A DNA stretch of 45,146 nucleotides from Allochromatium warmingii (GTDB lineage Bacteria > Pseudomonadota > Gammaproteobacteria > Chromatiales > Chromatiaceae): assembly GCF_900107145.1 (NCBI RefSeq), contig NZ_FNOW01000024.1, positions 1-45,146 on the forward strand, read 5' to 3'. Made by a program: the position numbers and the translations under genes. Shown here piece by piece: positions 37,817-45,146 of this stretch (positions are counted from its first letter, which is position 1; every line of letters starts with the position of its first letter). Under the pieces are notes generated by a model. It searched no databases. It saw only the letters and a program-made list of their open reading frames with translations, and was not told the DNA's origin.

Positions 37817-39070
37817 TTAGAGTGCGAAATCACCCAGCTTGCGGGCCACTGGCGCATTCTTGAGCGTGACATAGCTGGGCAAGCCGTGTTCAAACGGCGG
37901 GTAATCTTCACCCTGAATCAGCGGTAATAAATACTGCTTACAGGCTGCGGTGATGCCAAAACCGTCTTCGGTGATGAAATCACGCGGCATGAATTTTTCG
38001 ACATTGGCGACAGCCGACAGCGGCGCTTCGCCGATCTCCCAGGCATAGGGCGCATCGCTCAGGCGCTTAATCGTCGGCATCACGGCGTTATGACCGGCCA
38101 GCGCGAACTCAACGGCAGCGCGTCCGGTCGCATAGGCCTGTTCGACATCGGCTTTGGAGGCCAGATGCCGCGCTGCGCGTTGCAGATAATCGGCAACTGC
38201 CCAGTGGAATTTATAGCCAGTCGCGTCTTTAATCATATTGGCCACAACTGGCGCGGCACCGCCGAGTTGCGCATGACCGAAGGCATCGCGGGTGCCCTGT
38301 TCGGCCAAAAAGCGCCCGTCGGGATATTTCGCCCCTTCGGAGACGACTACGGTGCAATAGCCGTGCTGTTCGACTTTGGCCTTGACTGCCGCGAGGAAAC
38401 GTTCGGTATCAAATTCGATTTCGGGGAAAAGAATTAACACGGGGATGGCGTGATCTTCGATCAGTCCACCAGCGGCGGCGATCCAGCCAGCATGACGGCC
38501 CATGACTTCGAGCACAAAGACTTTAGTCGAAGTCTTAGCCATTGAGCGCACATCGTAGGAGGCTTCAAGCGCCGAGGTCGCAATATATTTGGCGACCGAA
38601 CCGAAGCCTGGGCAGTTGTCGGTGATCGGCAGATCGTTATCGACGGTTTTCGGTACATGAATCGCCTGCACCGGATAGCCGAGGCTTTCGGACAGTTGCG
38701 AGACTTTGTAACAGGTGTCGGCGGAATCGCCGCCGCCGTTATAAAAGAAATAGCCGATGTTGTGCGCCTTAAATACCTCAATCAGTCGCTCATATTCGCG
38801 CCGATTGGCTTCTAGGCTCTTGAGTTTGTAGCGGCAAGAACCGAACGCGCCCGATGGGGTGTAGCGCAGGGCGGCGATGGCTTCAGCAGATTCTTGACTG
38901 GTATCGATCAAATCTTCGATCAGTGCGCCGATGATGCCGTGACGACCGGCGTAGACATTGGCAATCTGCTCGGGATGCTGCCGCGCCGTTTCGATCACGC
39001 CGCACGCCGACGCATTGATAACAGCGGTCACGCCGCCGGATTGAGCATAGAACGCATTTTTGGCTGACAT
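37817..39070 (-). CDS. Pyrophosphate-dependent 6-phosphofructokinase
   Basis: This enzyme phosphorylates fructose 6-phosphate reversibly with PPi instead of ATP. The 417-residue protein has the PFK fold with FYNGGGDSADTC (110-120) and PKTVDND (140-146). The Lys of P-K-T-x-D-N-D, where ATP enzymes have Gly, is the recognised mark of PPi use; the catalytic Asp pair is in TVDND. MGRHAGWIAAAGGL follows. I start at ATG (MSAKNAF) with GAGG upstream; a GTG two codons earlier is possible. The reversible PPi reaction suits gluconeogenesis as well as glycolysis. Confidence 0.93.
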   Translation of the reverse strand: MSAKNAFYAQSGGVTAVINASACGVIETARQHPEQIANVYAGRHGIIGALIEDLIDTSQESAEAIAALRYTPSGAFGSCRYKLKSLEANRREYERLIEVFKAHNIGYFFYNGGGDSADTCYKVSQLSESLGYPVQAIHVPKTVDNDLPITDNCPGFGSVAKYIATSALEASYDVRSMAKTSTKVFVLEVMGRHAGWIAAAGGLIEDHAIPVLILFPEIEFDTERFLAAVKAKVEQHGYCTVVVSEGAKYPDGRFLAEQGTRDAFGHAQLGGAAPVVANMIKDATGYKFHWAVADYLQRAARHLASKADVEQAYATGRAAVEFALAGHNAVMPTIKRLSDAPYAWEIGEAPLSAVANVEKFMPRDFITEDGFGITAACKQYLLPLIQGEDYPPFEHGLPSYVTLKNAPVARKLGDFAL

Positions 39071-39113
39071 AAGCACAGAGCCTCGCGGTTGGTTGTCGGA
39101 TGGTGTCTGGATT

Positions 39114-40370
39114 TTATGAATCGAAATGATCGGAAAACAGGCGCTGTTGGCTGGCTGATCGCTGGCGGCTGGTGGCTGAGAACTGGCCGCTGAATGCTGA
39201 CTGCATCATCAGCCGTTTGACGGGTTCCAGATGATCGACCAGATTCAGCCCCAGCCCACGCGCCCGCACAATGAGCGGCTCAGTGTTGCCAAATAGCCGC
39301 TTAAACCCATCCATCATCTGCAACATCTGTGCGTTGACGTGACGGCGGGCGCGTTCATAGCGGCGCAGTGTCCAGCGTCCACCGAGTGCGCGTCCGTGCC
39401 TGTGAGCCAGCAGGATCGCGGCGGCCAGTTCAGCGGCATCCATGAAACCGAGATTAACGCCCTGTCCGGCCAGCGGGTGAATGGCATGAGCCGCATCGCC
39501 AATCAGCGCCAGCGCGGGGCGGATATAGGTTGTCGCGTGTTGTCGCCGCAGGGCAATCGCGGTGCGTGGACTGTCCAGCGTCAGGGTGCCGAGTCGCAGT
39601 TCAGAGGCTTCGGTCAGCGCCGCCGAAAAGGCTGCATCATCGAGCGCCAGCAGTTCGCGGGCGCGGTCATCATCGGCTGACCAGACCAGCGAGCAGCGCC
39701 CATCGGCCAACGGCAACAGCGCCAGCGGCCCAGTTGGTAAAAATCGCTGCCAAGCCGTGTCACGATGCCAGTCCGTCGGGCGCACCTGCGCGACAATGGC
39801 GCGTTGCGCGTACTCAACGGTTTCGGTCTCAATATCGGCCAGTGTGCGCACCAGCGAATCACGCCCATCGGCACCGATCACCAGCCGTGTGGTAAGGGTG
39901 CGCCCGTCGGTGAGCATCAACTGCGCTCCGCTGCTATCGGTTTCCAGACCGACAATGCCCGCTGGACAGAGCAGCGTGACCGCTTCGGCATTCTCAAGCT
40001 GTTCCCAGAGCACGCGCTGCACGACGCGATTTTCGACGATATAGCCCAAATCCGGTTCGCCGAGGGCTTGACTGTCAAAATGAATCTGTCCGCCGCTCAA
40101 CGCATCCCAGACGTGCATGGCCTGATAGGGATTGACGCCGAGTTCGCGGATCGATTCCCAGAGTTCCAGCCGCTCAAACAGCCGTTGACTAGCGCGATTG
40201 AGCGCCGACACGCGCCCATCAATCGCGCCCTGCGACCAACTGCGCGGCGGTTCTTGCGCTTCGATGACCGCGAGATTCAAGCCGCGACCAGCCAGCGCCA
40301 GCGCACAGGTTGCGCCGACCATGCCGCCGCCGATGACGATGACATCAAAATCTGGGCGGGTATTAGGCAT
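39114..40370 (-). CDS. ubiI: FAD-dependent ubiquinone hydroxylase (UbiI/VisC-like)
   Basis: A flavoprotein monooxygenase of the UbiH/UbiF/VisC family that hydroxylates the aromatic ring in ubiquinone synthesis. It shows the FAD dinucleotide motif VIVIGGGMVGATCAL, the middle DG motif VIGADGRDS and the family GDAAHAIHPLAGQGVNLGF. The start at MPNTRPDFD, overlapping the ubiH stop by eight bases, gives 418 residues; E. coli UbiI has 400. The extra length is a Ser/Gln/Arg-rich tail after LMMQSAFSGQF, written in a repeated GCTG-type sequence (see repeat). Position after ubiH supports UbiI rather than UbiF. Confidence 0.9.
   Translation of the reverse strand: MPNTRPDFDVIVIGGGMVGATCALALAGRGLNLAVIEAQEPPRSWSQGAIDGRVSALNRASQRLFERLELWESIRELGVNPYQAMHVWDALSGGQIHFDSQALGEPDLGYIVENRVVQRVLWEQLENAEAVTLLCPAGIVGLETDSSGAQLMLTDGRTLTTRLVIGADGRDSLVRTLADIETETVEYAQRAIVAQVRPTDWHRDTAWQRFLPTGPLALLPLADGRCSLVWSADDDRARELLALDDAAFSAALTEASELRLGTLTLDSPRTAIALRRQHATTYIRPALALIGDAAHAIHPLAGQGVNLGFMDAAELAAAILLAHRHGRALGGRWTLRRYERARRHVNAQMLQMMDGFKRLFGNTEPLIVRARGLGLNLVDHLEPVKRLMMQSAFSGQFSATSRQRSASQQRLFSDHFDS
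39143..39205. repeat. GCTG-rich iterated repeat inside the end of ubiI
   Basis: About 60 bases contain GCTG-type words every 6-9 bases (GGCTGGCTGATC, GCTGGCGGCTGGTGGCTGAG and so on). Similar strings occur in the tolB-pal spacer (34040-34066) and upstream of rseP (20560-20573). Here the repeat supplies the last residues of ubiI. Confidence 0.45.
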
Positions 40371-41595
40371 GATGCACGTCCAGCGGTAAGCCGCGTGCCA
40401 GACGCGGCAACGCGCCATCGAGTCCCATGAAGCGCCGTGCCAGCCGCTGCCGCGCTGTCGGGATGAAATCGACTCCCAGCAAGCCGAGGTTGCGGGCAAT
40501 CCGCACCGGTCGCCAGGGCACGACAAACAGCCGCGCCAGTGTGTCGGTTAGATAGGCCGTCGTCAGTTGATCGCGGCCCCGCCACTGCGCATAGCTGGCG
40601 AGCGTGTTGGGCGCACCAGGATCGCTGCCATGTTGCGCAGCATCGGCCAGCGCATCCGCCAGCGCCGCCACATCGCGCAGTCCGAGATTAAAGCCCTGTC
40701 CGGCGACTGGGTGCAGCGTATGCGCCGCGTTGCCGATGAGCACGACACGCTGATGCACGGTCTCGCGCACCAGCTTGAGCCGGAGCGGATAGGCTTGGCG
40801 CGGGGATGGCTCGCGTAATTGTCCCAGTCGCCAGCCGAAGCGCGTTTGCAGGCGAGCGATAAATTCCGCATCACTGAGTGCTAGTAATGCCGTCGTCTCG
40901 CTCGGCTGACACGTCCACACCACCGAATAACGACCGCCGGGCATCGGCAACATGGCCAGCGGGCCGCTGTCGGTGAAGCGCTCAAAAGCATGACCGACAC
41001 GCGGGTGCGCTGCCTGCACCGTCGTAATCACCGCATCCTGATTATATTCATGCTCCGTGACCGCCAATCCGAGCCGCTCGCGCACGCCCGAATCTCCGCC
41101 ATCAGCCGCCACCAGCAGGCGCGTACTGAGCTGTTGGCGCGTATCGCCGTGCTGGAGCGTGCATTCAACGCGATCAGCAAAGACGCGATGATCGAGCAAC
41201 TGCGCCGGACGCAGTGCCTGAAACTGTGGTGCCTGTTCCAGCGCATCTTGCAGCGCCAACTCCAGCGCCCGCGCTGGGGTGACATAGCCCAGGGCTTCGG
41301 CATCGGCTTCGTGACGATCTAAGCGCGTAAATCCGCAGTGCCCGCGCTCAGAGACATGCACCCGCACAATCGGCTCGGCGACCGGCGCAATTGTCGGCCA
41401 CACGCCGAGACCGCCGAAAATCCGCCGACTGCCCAGCGACAGCGCAATCACGCGCTCATCTAAGCCGGGCAGATTCGGTGCGCGTGCTGGGGTGGACTCA
41501 ATCAACGCCACGCGCAGTGGCAACTGGCGCAGCGCACAGGCCAGACTGCTCCCGACCAAACCGCCGCCGACGATTACTACATCGAATTGGGTCAT
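40363..41595 (-). CDS. ubiH: 2-octaprenyl-6-methoxyphenol hydroxylase UbiH
   Basis: UbiH is a flavin monooxygenase of ubiquinone synthesis in the UbiI/UbiH/UbiF family, acting with the soluble Ubi complex at the membrane. The 410-residue protein carries VVIVGGGLVGSSLACAL at the N-terminus, VAADGGDSGVRE in the middle and GNAAHTLHPVAGQGFNLGLRD near the C-terminus (GNAAH is the UbiH form, GDAAH the UbiI form). It sits between pepP (six bases) and ubiI (overlap), as in E. coli. Confidence 0.94.
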   Translation of the reverse strand: MTQFDVVIVGGGLVGSSLACALRQLPLRVALIESTPARAPNLPGLDERVIALSLGSRRIFGGLGVWPTIAPVAEPIVRVHVSERGHCGFTRLDRHEADAEALGYVTPARALELALQDALEQAPQFQALRPAQLLDHRVFADRVECTLQHGDTRQQLSTRLLVAADGGDSGVRERLGLAVTEHEYNQDAVITTVQAAHPRVGHAFERFTDSGPLAMLPMPGGRYSVVWTCQPSETTALLALSDAEFIARLQTRFGWRLGQLREPSPRQAYPLRLKLVRETVHQRVVLIGNAAHTLHPVAGQGFNLGLRDVAALADALADAAQHGSDPGAPNTLASYAQWRGRDQLTTAYLTDTLARLFVVPWRPVRIARNLGLLGVDFIPTARQRLARRFMGLDGALPRLARGLPLDVHHA

Positions 41596-41601
41596 CGCGT
41601 A

Positions 41602-42909
41602 TCAACCTCGCTGCATCAGTCGTTCAATAGCATCGGGATCTTTGGGCACCGCAGCGGACAGAATCTCGGGGCCGTGTTCAGTGATCAGCACATCATCCTC
41701 AATGCGCACGCCAATACCGCGATAGGGTTCCGGGATCGCGGCATCTGGTTTCAGATATAGTCCGGGTTCCACCGTCAGCACCATCCCCGCTTCCAGCCGC
41801 CGCCACTCCCCGTCCTGTTTATAGCGTCCGACATCATGCACATCTAGGCCGAGCCAATGGCCGGTACGGTGCATGTAATAGGGTTTGTACGCCTCGTCCT
41901 TGATGAGATCTTTGACCTTGCCGCTGAGAATGCCCAGCTCAACCAGCCCTTTCGTCAAGACTTTGACGGCGGCTTCATGCGGTTCATTCCAGTGACGTCC
42001 GACCTGCGCCCGTTCAAGCGCCGCCTGTTGCGCCCTGAGCACGAGCGTGTAAATCGTCCGCTGGGCAGCGGTAAAACGCCCATTGACCGGAAAGGTGCGG
42101 GTGATGTCCGAGGCATAGCCGTCGAGTTCGCAACCAGCGTCGATCAAGACTAAATCGCCGTCACGCAACGGCGCGGCATTGTCAACATAATGCAGCACGC
42201 AGGCCCGTTCGCCACCGGCGACAATGCTCGGATAGGCCAGATGGCGTGCGCCGACTCGGGCACAGTGATGCTGAAATTCCGCTTCTAACTGTGCTTCGCC
42301 CATCCACGGACGACAGTGACGCATCAGATGCCCATGCGCCCGCGCTGAAATCTGCGCCGCCCGGCGCATCAGCGCGATTTCTGCCGGACTTTTTATCAGC
42401 CGCTGCTCATGCAGCACGGATTCAAGCGTGATAAAGGTCTCGGGTGCGGTCGCGCCGCTACGGGCCTGTGCCCGCACCTGCCGCACCCAGCCCAGTACCC
42501 GTGCATCCAGCGCAGCGTCCACGCCAATCGGATAATACAGCTGCTGCCGCCCATCAAGCAGCGTCGGCATCAGGGTATCAAGTTCGCTCAACGGGTGCGC
42601 TTGATCGGCCCCGAACTGCGCCAGCGCCCCTTCGACGCCGAGCCGTGCGCCGTCCCATTGCTCGCGCTCAGGATCACGCGGGCGACAAAACAGCACATAT
42701 TCGCCCTCAGCGCGTTTTGGCGCGATCACCAGCCACGCATCCGGTTCAGGAAAGCCAGTCAGATAACTAAAATCGCTGCTCTGACGAAACGGATAGGTCA
42801 CATCGCGATTGCGCACGACTTCTGAAGCAGCGGGGAGCATCGCCACTGCCTGCGGGCCAATGGCTTTGGCTAAGGTGCGGCGGCGGCGTTTGTAGTCAGC
42901 AGCGGTCAT
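41602..42909 (-). CDS. pepP: Xaa-Pro aminopeptidase PepP
   Basis: PepP removes the N-terminal residue before proline and needs two Mn ions. The 435-residue protein has the creatinase-like N-domain (about 1-165) and the pita-bread C-domain with metal ligands in LIDAGCELDGYASDITRTF (two Asp), HRTGHWLGLDVHDVG (His), LTVEPGLYL (Glu) and VRIEDDVLIT (Glu). Length is close to E. coli PepP (441). Its start overlaps the ygfB stop by four bases. Confidence 0.96.
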   Translation of the reverse strand: MTAADYKRRRRTLAKAIGPQAVAMLPAASEVVRNRDVTYPFRQSSDFSYLTGFPEPDAWLVIAPKRAEGEYVLFCRPRDPEREQWDGARLGVEGALAQFGADQAHPLSELDTLMPTLLDGRQQLYYPIGVDAALDARVLGWVRQVRAQARSGATAPETFITLESVLHEQRLIKSPAEIALMRRAAQISARAHGHLMRHCRPWMGEAQLEAEFQHHCARVGARHLAYPSIVAGGERACVLHYVDNAAPLRDGDLVLIDAGCELDGYASDITRTFPVNGRFTAAQRTIYTLVLRAQQAALERAQVGRHWNEPHEAAVKVLTKGLVELGILSGKVKDLIKDEAYKPYYMHRTGHWLGLDVHDVGRYKQDGEWRRLEAGMVLTVEPGLYLKPDAAIPEPYRGIGVRIEDDVLITEHGPEILSAAVPKDPDAIERLMQRG

Positions 42910-43472
42910 ACGGCGGGCGTCTCGGGCGCAACGCGGCGGGCAGGCTGTTCGTGATAAATCAGCATCGCGGCCACGCGGACAAATTCAATCAATTCGGCCA
43001 ATGCTTGTTCGTTCTCTTCGCTGTCTTCTAAAGCGTCGAGATCCATCTGCGTCAGCGCCACCAGATCGCGCAAAATCTCACGTCCCTGCGCCGACAGCTG
43101 CGCATCTGATACGCCAATCAGACCGAGTGCATACAAAAAACCACGTAGCCAATCGTAAAGCCAGAGCGCCCGTTCAGCGAGCGCAGCGCGATCATCCGGT
43201 ATCGGCAGTTGCACCAGCGCATCAGCGGTTTGAAAATTGCTTAAAATGCTCGTTCCATACTTATGGAGCGCCGATTGCGCCTCAGCACGCAACGCCGCCT
43301 CCGCATCCGCTGCTGGCGCAACCTGTGCTAACCAGATTGCGAGCGGTTCCGGTGCGCCGCCGCACAATAGACCGCATAACAGCCCATGCGCTTCGCTCGG
43401 TGATGGATGCAGCGGGCCGGCATCAAGATAAGTACACAGATCAGGAGACATCAGGGCGGTTGCAAGCGACAT
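42906..43472 (-). CDS. ygfB: UPF0149 family protein YgfB
   Basis: A 188-residue all-helical protein of the UPF0149 family. EAHGLLCGLLCGG near the N-terminus and LIEFVRVAAMLIYHE near the end are conserved. In Pseudomonas the YgfB homologue affects expression of a beta-lactam resistance gene; the molecular role elsewhere is unclear. A second ATG at codon 8 is possible. It heads the ygfB-pepP-ubiH-ubiI operon and is divergent from the zapA side, as in E. coli. Confidence 0.92.
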   Translation of the reverse strand: MSLATALMSPDLCTYLDAGPLHPSPSEAHGLLCGLLCGGAPEPLAIWLAQVAPAADAEAALRAEAQSALHKYGTSILSNFQTADALVQLPIPDDRAALAERALWLYDWLRGFLYALGLIGVSDAQLSAQGREILRDLVALTQMDLDALEDSEENEQALAELIEFVRVAAMLIYHEQPARRVAPETPAV

Positions 43473-43546
43473 CGCGGGTTGGCAGACAGGATTCAGCGGT
43501 CAATGATAGGTTAGATCATAGCACGCTGCCCGAAACACTCGTCCGA

Positions 43547-43575
43547 TTGACCGCCCGCGATGCCCCTTCTATAGT
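43547..43575 (+). promoter_or_regulatory. Sigma-70 promoter of the ZapB-like/zapA/6S RNA unit
   Basis: TTGACC (43547-43552), 17 bases, TATAGT (43570-43575): a near-consensus promoter. Transcription should begin around 43582, leaving only about seven bases before the ATG at 43589. Confidence 0.7.
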
Positions 43576-43588
43576 GCGCGGAACTTCA

Positions 43589-43813
43589 ATGGAGTCGCGG
43601 ATTTTGGCTAATCTTGACCTCGATCAATTTGAGCTTCAATTAAATGCCTTGATCTGCCTAAACGAACAGCTCAAGGAGGAAAACGCCGCGTTGCGTGCCC
43701 GCCAAGAGTTGCTCACTGCCGAACGCCACGAGTTGATCGAAAAGACCGAACACGCCCGCCGGCGCATCGAAGCGATGCTGTCGCGGTTGCGTGCGATGGA
43801 GGAATATCTGTGA
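43589..43813 (+). CDS. Small coiled-coil protein, TIGR02449/ZapB-like
   Basis: A 74-residue protein that is almost wholly coiled coil: LNALICLNEQLKEENAALR, RQELLTAERHEL and ARRRIEAMLSRLRAME. It matches the small TIGR02449-type proteins encoded just before zapA in many Gammaproteobacteria, often annotated as ZapB-like cell division factors. I start at the ATG after the promoter; the frame stays open far upstream but overlaps ygfB on the other strand. Its stop overlaps the zapA GTG by four bases. Confidence 0.85.
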   Translation: MESRILANLDLDQFELQLNALICLNEQLKEENAALRARQELLTAERHELIEKTEHARRRIEAMLSRLRAMEEYL

Positions 43814-44211
43814 TCGAAGAGCCGTTGCAACTGAGTATCAAAATTCTCGACAAGGAGTATCGCATCGCCTGTGAGTTTCACGAGCAAGACGATTTGAAAG
43901 CCTCAGCGCGTCTGCTCGATAACCGGATGCGCGATATTCGCCAGACCGGGCGCGTGATCGGCACCGACCGCATCGCGGTGATGGCGGCACTCAATATCGC
44001 CTATGACCTCATCCAGCTCCAGCGTGCCCGCTCCAGTCCAGAAGGGGATCTGACGCGCCGTTTGCAGCAGTTACAAAATCGCGTTCAGTCAGCCTTAGCT
44101 GGCGATGCGGATGACGAACCAACTGCGCAACAGCCAGCGCACAATCCACCACCGAGTAACACCGAACCGTCCGTCACGTCAAGTCTGGACGCCCCACGCG
44201 AAAGGGTATAG
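43810..44211 (+). CDS. zapA: Cell division protein ZapA
   Basis: ZapA cross-links FtsZ filaments at the division ring. The N-terminal domain has LSIKILDKEYRIACEFHEQDDL and ASARLLDNRMRDIRQTGRVIGTDRIAVMAALNIAYDL, the family signature, followed by a coiled coil. The C-terminal 35 residues are Pro/Ser/Thr-rich and disordered, longer than in E. coli ZapA (109 residues). It starts with GTG in overlap with the upstream gene. Confidence 0.94.
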   Translation: MIEEPLQLSIKILDKEYRIACEFHEQDDLKASARLLDNRMRDIRQTGRVIGTDRIAVMAALNIAYDLIQLQRARSSPEGDLTRRLQQLQNRVQSALAGDADDEPTAQQPAHNPPPSNTEPSVTSSLDAPRERV

Positions 44212-44221
44212 CCTGTATCCC

Positions 44222-44414
44222 AAGACACCCCCTGTAGTGTTCGACAGCGGCCTGGGTATTTTCTTGAGCCTATCGACGACCCCGGGGATATGACCGCAAC
44301 GCGGTTGTGCATGTCCGCCAGCGAGCGGAAAGCCTGAAGCAGCGCCGAGTGTCCCCACTTGAACCCTACTGGTTCAAGAACGATGGGTTGCACCGGCACC
44401 AACGGGGGGTGTCT
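44222..44414 (+). ncRNA. ssrS: 6S RNA
   Basis: 6S RNA mimics an open promoter and sequesters sigma-70 RNA polymerase in stationary phase. The ends pair as GACACCCCC (44224-44232) with GGGGGTGTC (44405-44413). The interior has the long interrupted stem and the ACTTGAACCC...GGTTCAAGAACG hairpin seen in gammaproteobacterial 6S RNAs near the 3' end. About 190 nt (183 in E. coli). It lies 10 bases after zapA and just before fthC, the canonical location, where it is usually processed from a longer transcript. Confidence 0.92.
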
Positions 44415-44426
44415 ATCCTACCAAGC

Positions 44427-45035
44427 GTGTTTTCTCTTCCGTCACTGCGCCAACACGTGCGTGCCACCCGTCGGGCGCTGAGTGCGCGGCTGCAACGGCG
44501 TCACGCTGCTGCCCTGATGCGACAGTTACTGCGCAATCTGCGTGTGCGTCGTTCTCGAAATATCGCGCTCTATTGGCCCACCGATGGCGAAATTGACCCG
44601 CGCCCGCTGATGCAAGCGGCTGCTGCGCGTGCCAAGCGGTTTTATCTGCCTGTGCTGCATCCACTCAAGCGCCGCCCGTCGGCTGGCGGGGCGCTGTGGT
44701 TTGCGCGTTATCGTCCGGGGGAGCGATTGCGACCCAATCGGTTCGGGATTCCTGAGCCGACGCGCCGCGGTGCGCAGTTAATTCGCGTGCGTCAGCTTGA
44801 TCTGATGCTGATGCCGTTAGTCGGATTTACGACCTCGGGTCAGCGGCTCGGCATGGGCGGGGGGTTTTATGATCGGACGTTAGCCATGCGGCAGCGTTGT
44901 CCGCGCTGGCGACGACCCTGGCTGATCGGTGTGGCGCATGACTGCCAGCGGCTCGACCGGCTGGACGCACGTCCCTGGGATGTGCGGCTTGATGCGGTGC
45001 TGACTGAATCTGACAGTTACACACGGCTACCATAA
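44427..45035 (+). CDS. fthC: 5-formyltetrahydrofolate cyclo-ligase
   Basis: The enzyme (YgfA/Fau in E. coli) converts 5-formyl-THF to 5,10-methenyl-THF with ATP. The protein has LRQHVRATRRALSARLQRR at the N-terminus, IALYWPTDGEIDPRPL, FGIPEP and the closing LMLMPLVGFTTSGQRLGMGGGFYDRTL, which holds the ATP-binding GMGGGxYD. I chose the GTG 13 bases after the 6S RNA (202 residues); GTG at 44409 inside the 6S 3' end is another possibility. No strong ribosome binding site is seen for either. It may be transcribed together with 6S RNA. Confidence 0.92.
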   Translation: MFSLPSLRQHVRATRRALSARLQRRHAAALMRQLLRNLRVRRSRNIALYWPTDGEIDPRPLMQAAAARAKRFYLPVLHPLKRRPSAGGALWFARYRPGERLRPNRFGIPEPTRRGAQLIRVRQLDLMLMPLVGFTTSGQRLGMGGGFYDRTLAMRQRCPRWRRPWLIGVAHDCQRLDRLDARPWDVRLDAVLTESDSYTRLP

Positions 45036-45146
45036 CCATAATCTATAACGCGGAGCTAAACTCTAGTCTTGCAACTAATGCGTGATCGTGTATTTATAAC
45101 TCATGGAACGCACTATTTTTACCAGCAAAGCGGCTAGATGTTTCAA
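45036..45146 (+). other. Right edge: spacer and possible start of another gene
   Basis: AT-rich spacer after fthC. An ATG at 45103 opens a frame of 14 codons to the window edge (MERTIFTSKAARCF). No ribosome binding site is visible, and the frame is too short to judge. Confidence 0.2.

Noticed and set aside
39765-40430. 221-codon rightward frame over ubiI
   Set aside because: No motif, no ribosome binding site; antisense to a conserved flavoprotein gene.
43001-43588. Long N-terminal extension of the ZapB-like frame
   Set aside because: It runs opposite ygfB, lies upstream of the promoter at 43547-43575, and its sequence is low-complexity Arg/Ala/Pro.

Overview
The window is a chromosomal segment of a Gammaproteobacterium of moderate GC. 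The class rests on four gene orders that are conserved there: prfB-lysS with the RF2 programmed frameshift; rseP-bamA-skp-lpxD-fabZ-lpxA-lpxB; ybgC-tolQRAB-pal-cpoB; and zapA-6S RNA-fthC facing ygfB-pepP-ubiH-ubiI. A pyrophosphate-dependent phosphofructokinase and a ketohexokinase-like sugar kinase fit an environmental lineage rather than an enteric one. I cannot name the genus from sequence alone.

Layout. Bases 1-5008 look accessory: a PIN-domain toxin gene that lacks its catalytic N-terminus, then a 1499-residue P-loop ATPase I do not recognise, whose GKSH Walker A and PPYGL segment recall the very large ATPases of BREX-type defence islands. A sugar kinase (5033-5932, minus) separates it from prfB and lysS. 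Bases 9110-20438 (minus) hold a GH17/GT2 beta-glucan synthase fusion and the envelope operon for outer-membrane protein assembly and lipid A; a VapBC-type pair is inserted between lpxA and lpxB. Bases 20439-25481 hold a candidate small RNA on the plus strand, a frameshifted tmcA, nadA and a dynamin-like GTPase. Bases 25814-29277 (plus) encode branched-chain amino acid synthesis (ilvI-ilvH-ilvC). A HigBA-type pair (29407-30037) with a compact palindromic operator lies just before the Tol-Pal operon (30044-35912), which ends in an uncharacterised lipoprotein gene. Bases 35940-43472 (minus) hold engB, moaC, ppa, PPi-phosphofructokinase, ubiI, ubiH, pepP and ygfB; from 43589 the plus strand carries a ZapB-like gene, zapA, 6S RNA and fthC.

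How the parts work together. Most of the window serves the envelope: lipid A precursor synthesis, Bam-dependent barrel assembly with the Skp chaperone and RseP protease, the Tol-Pal constriction machine, and an exported glucan. Small accessory modules (PIN remnant, VapBC, HigBA, intergenic palindromes) are wedged between these conserved blocks.

The least explained items are the 1499-residue ATPase, the three-hairpin RNA candidate at 20622-20708 with an anti-Shine-Dalgarno loop, and repeated abrupt changes of synonymous codon preference, several of them inside genes. Start positions were adjusted by eye from ribosome binding sites and family N-termini; no search or computation was run.
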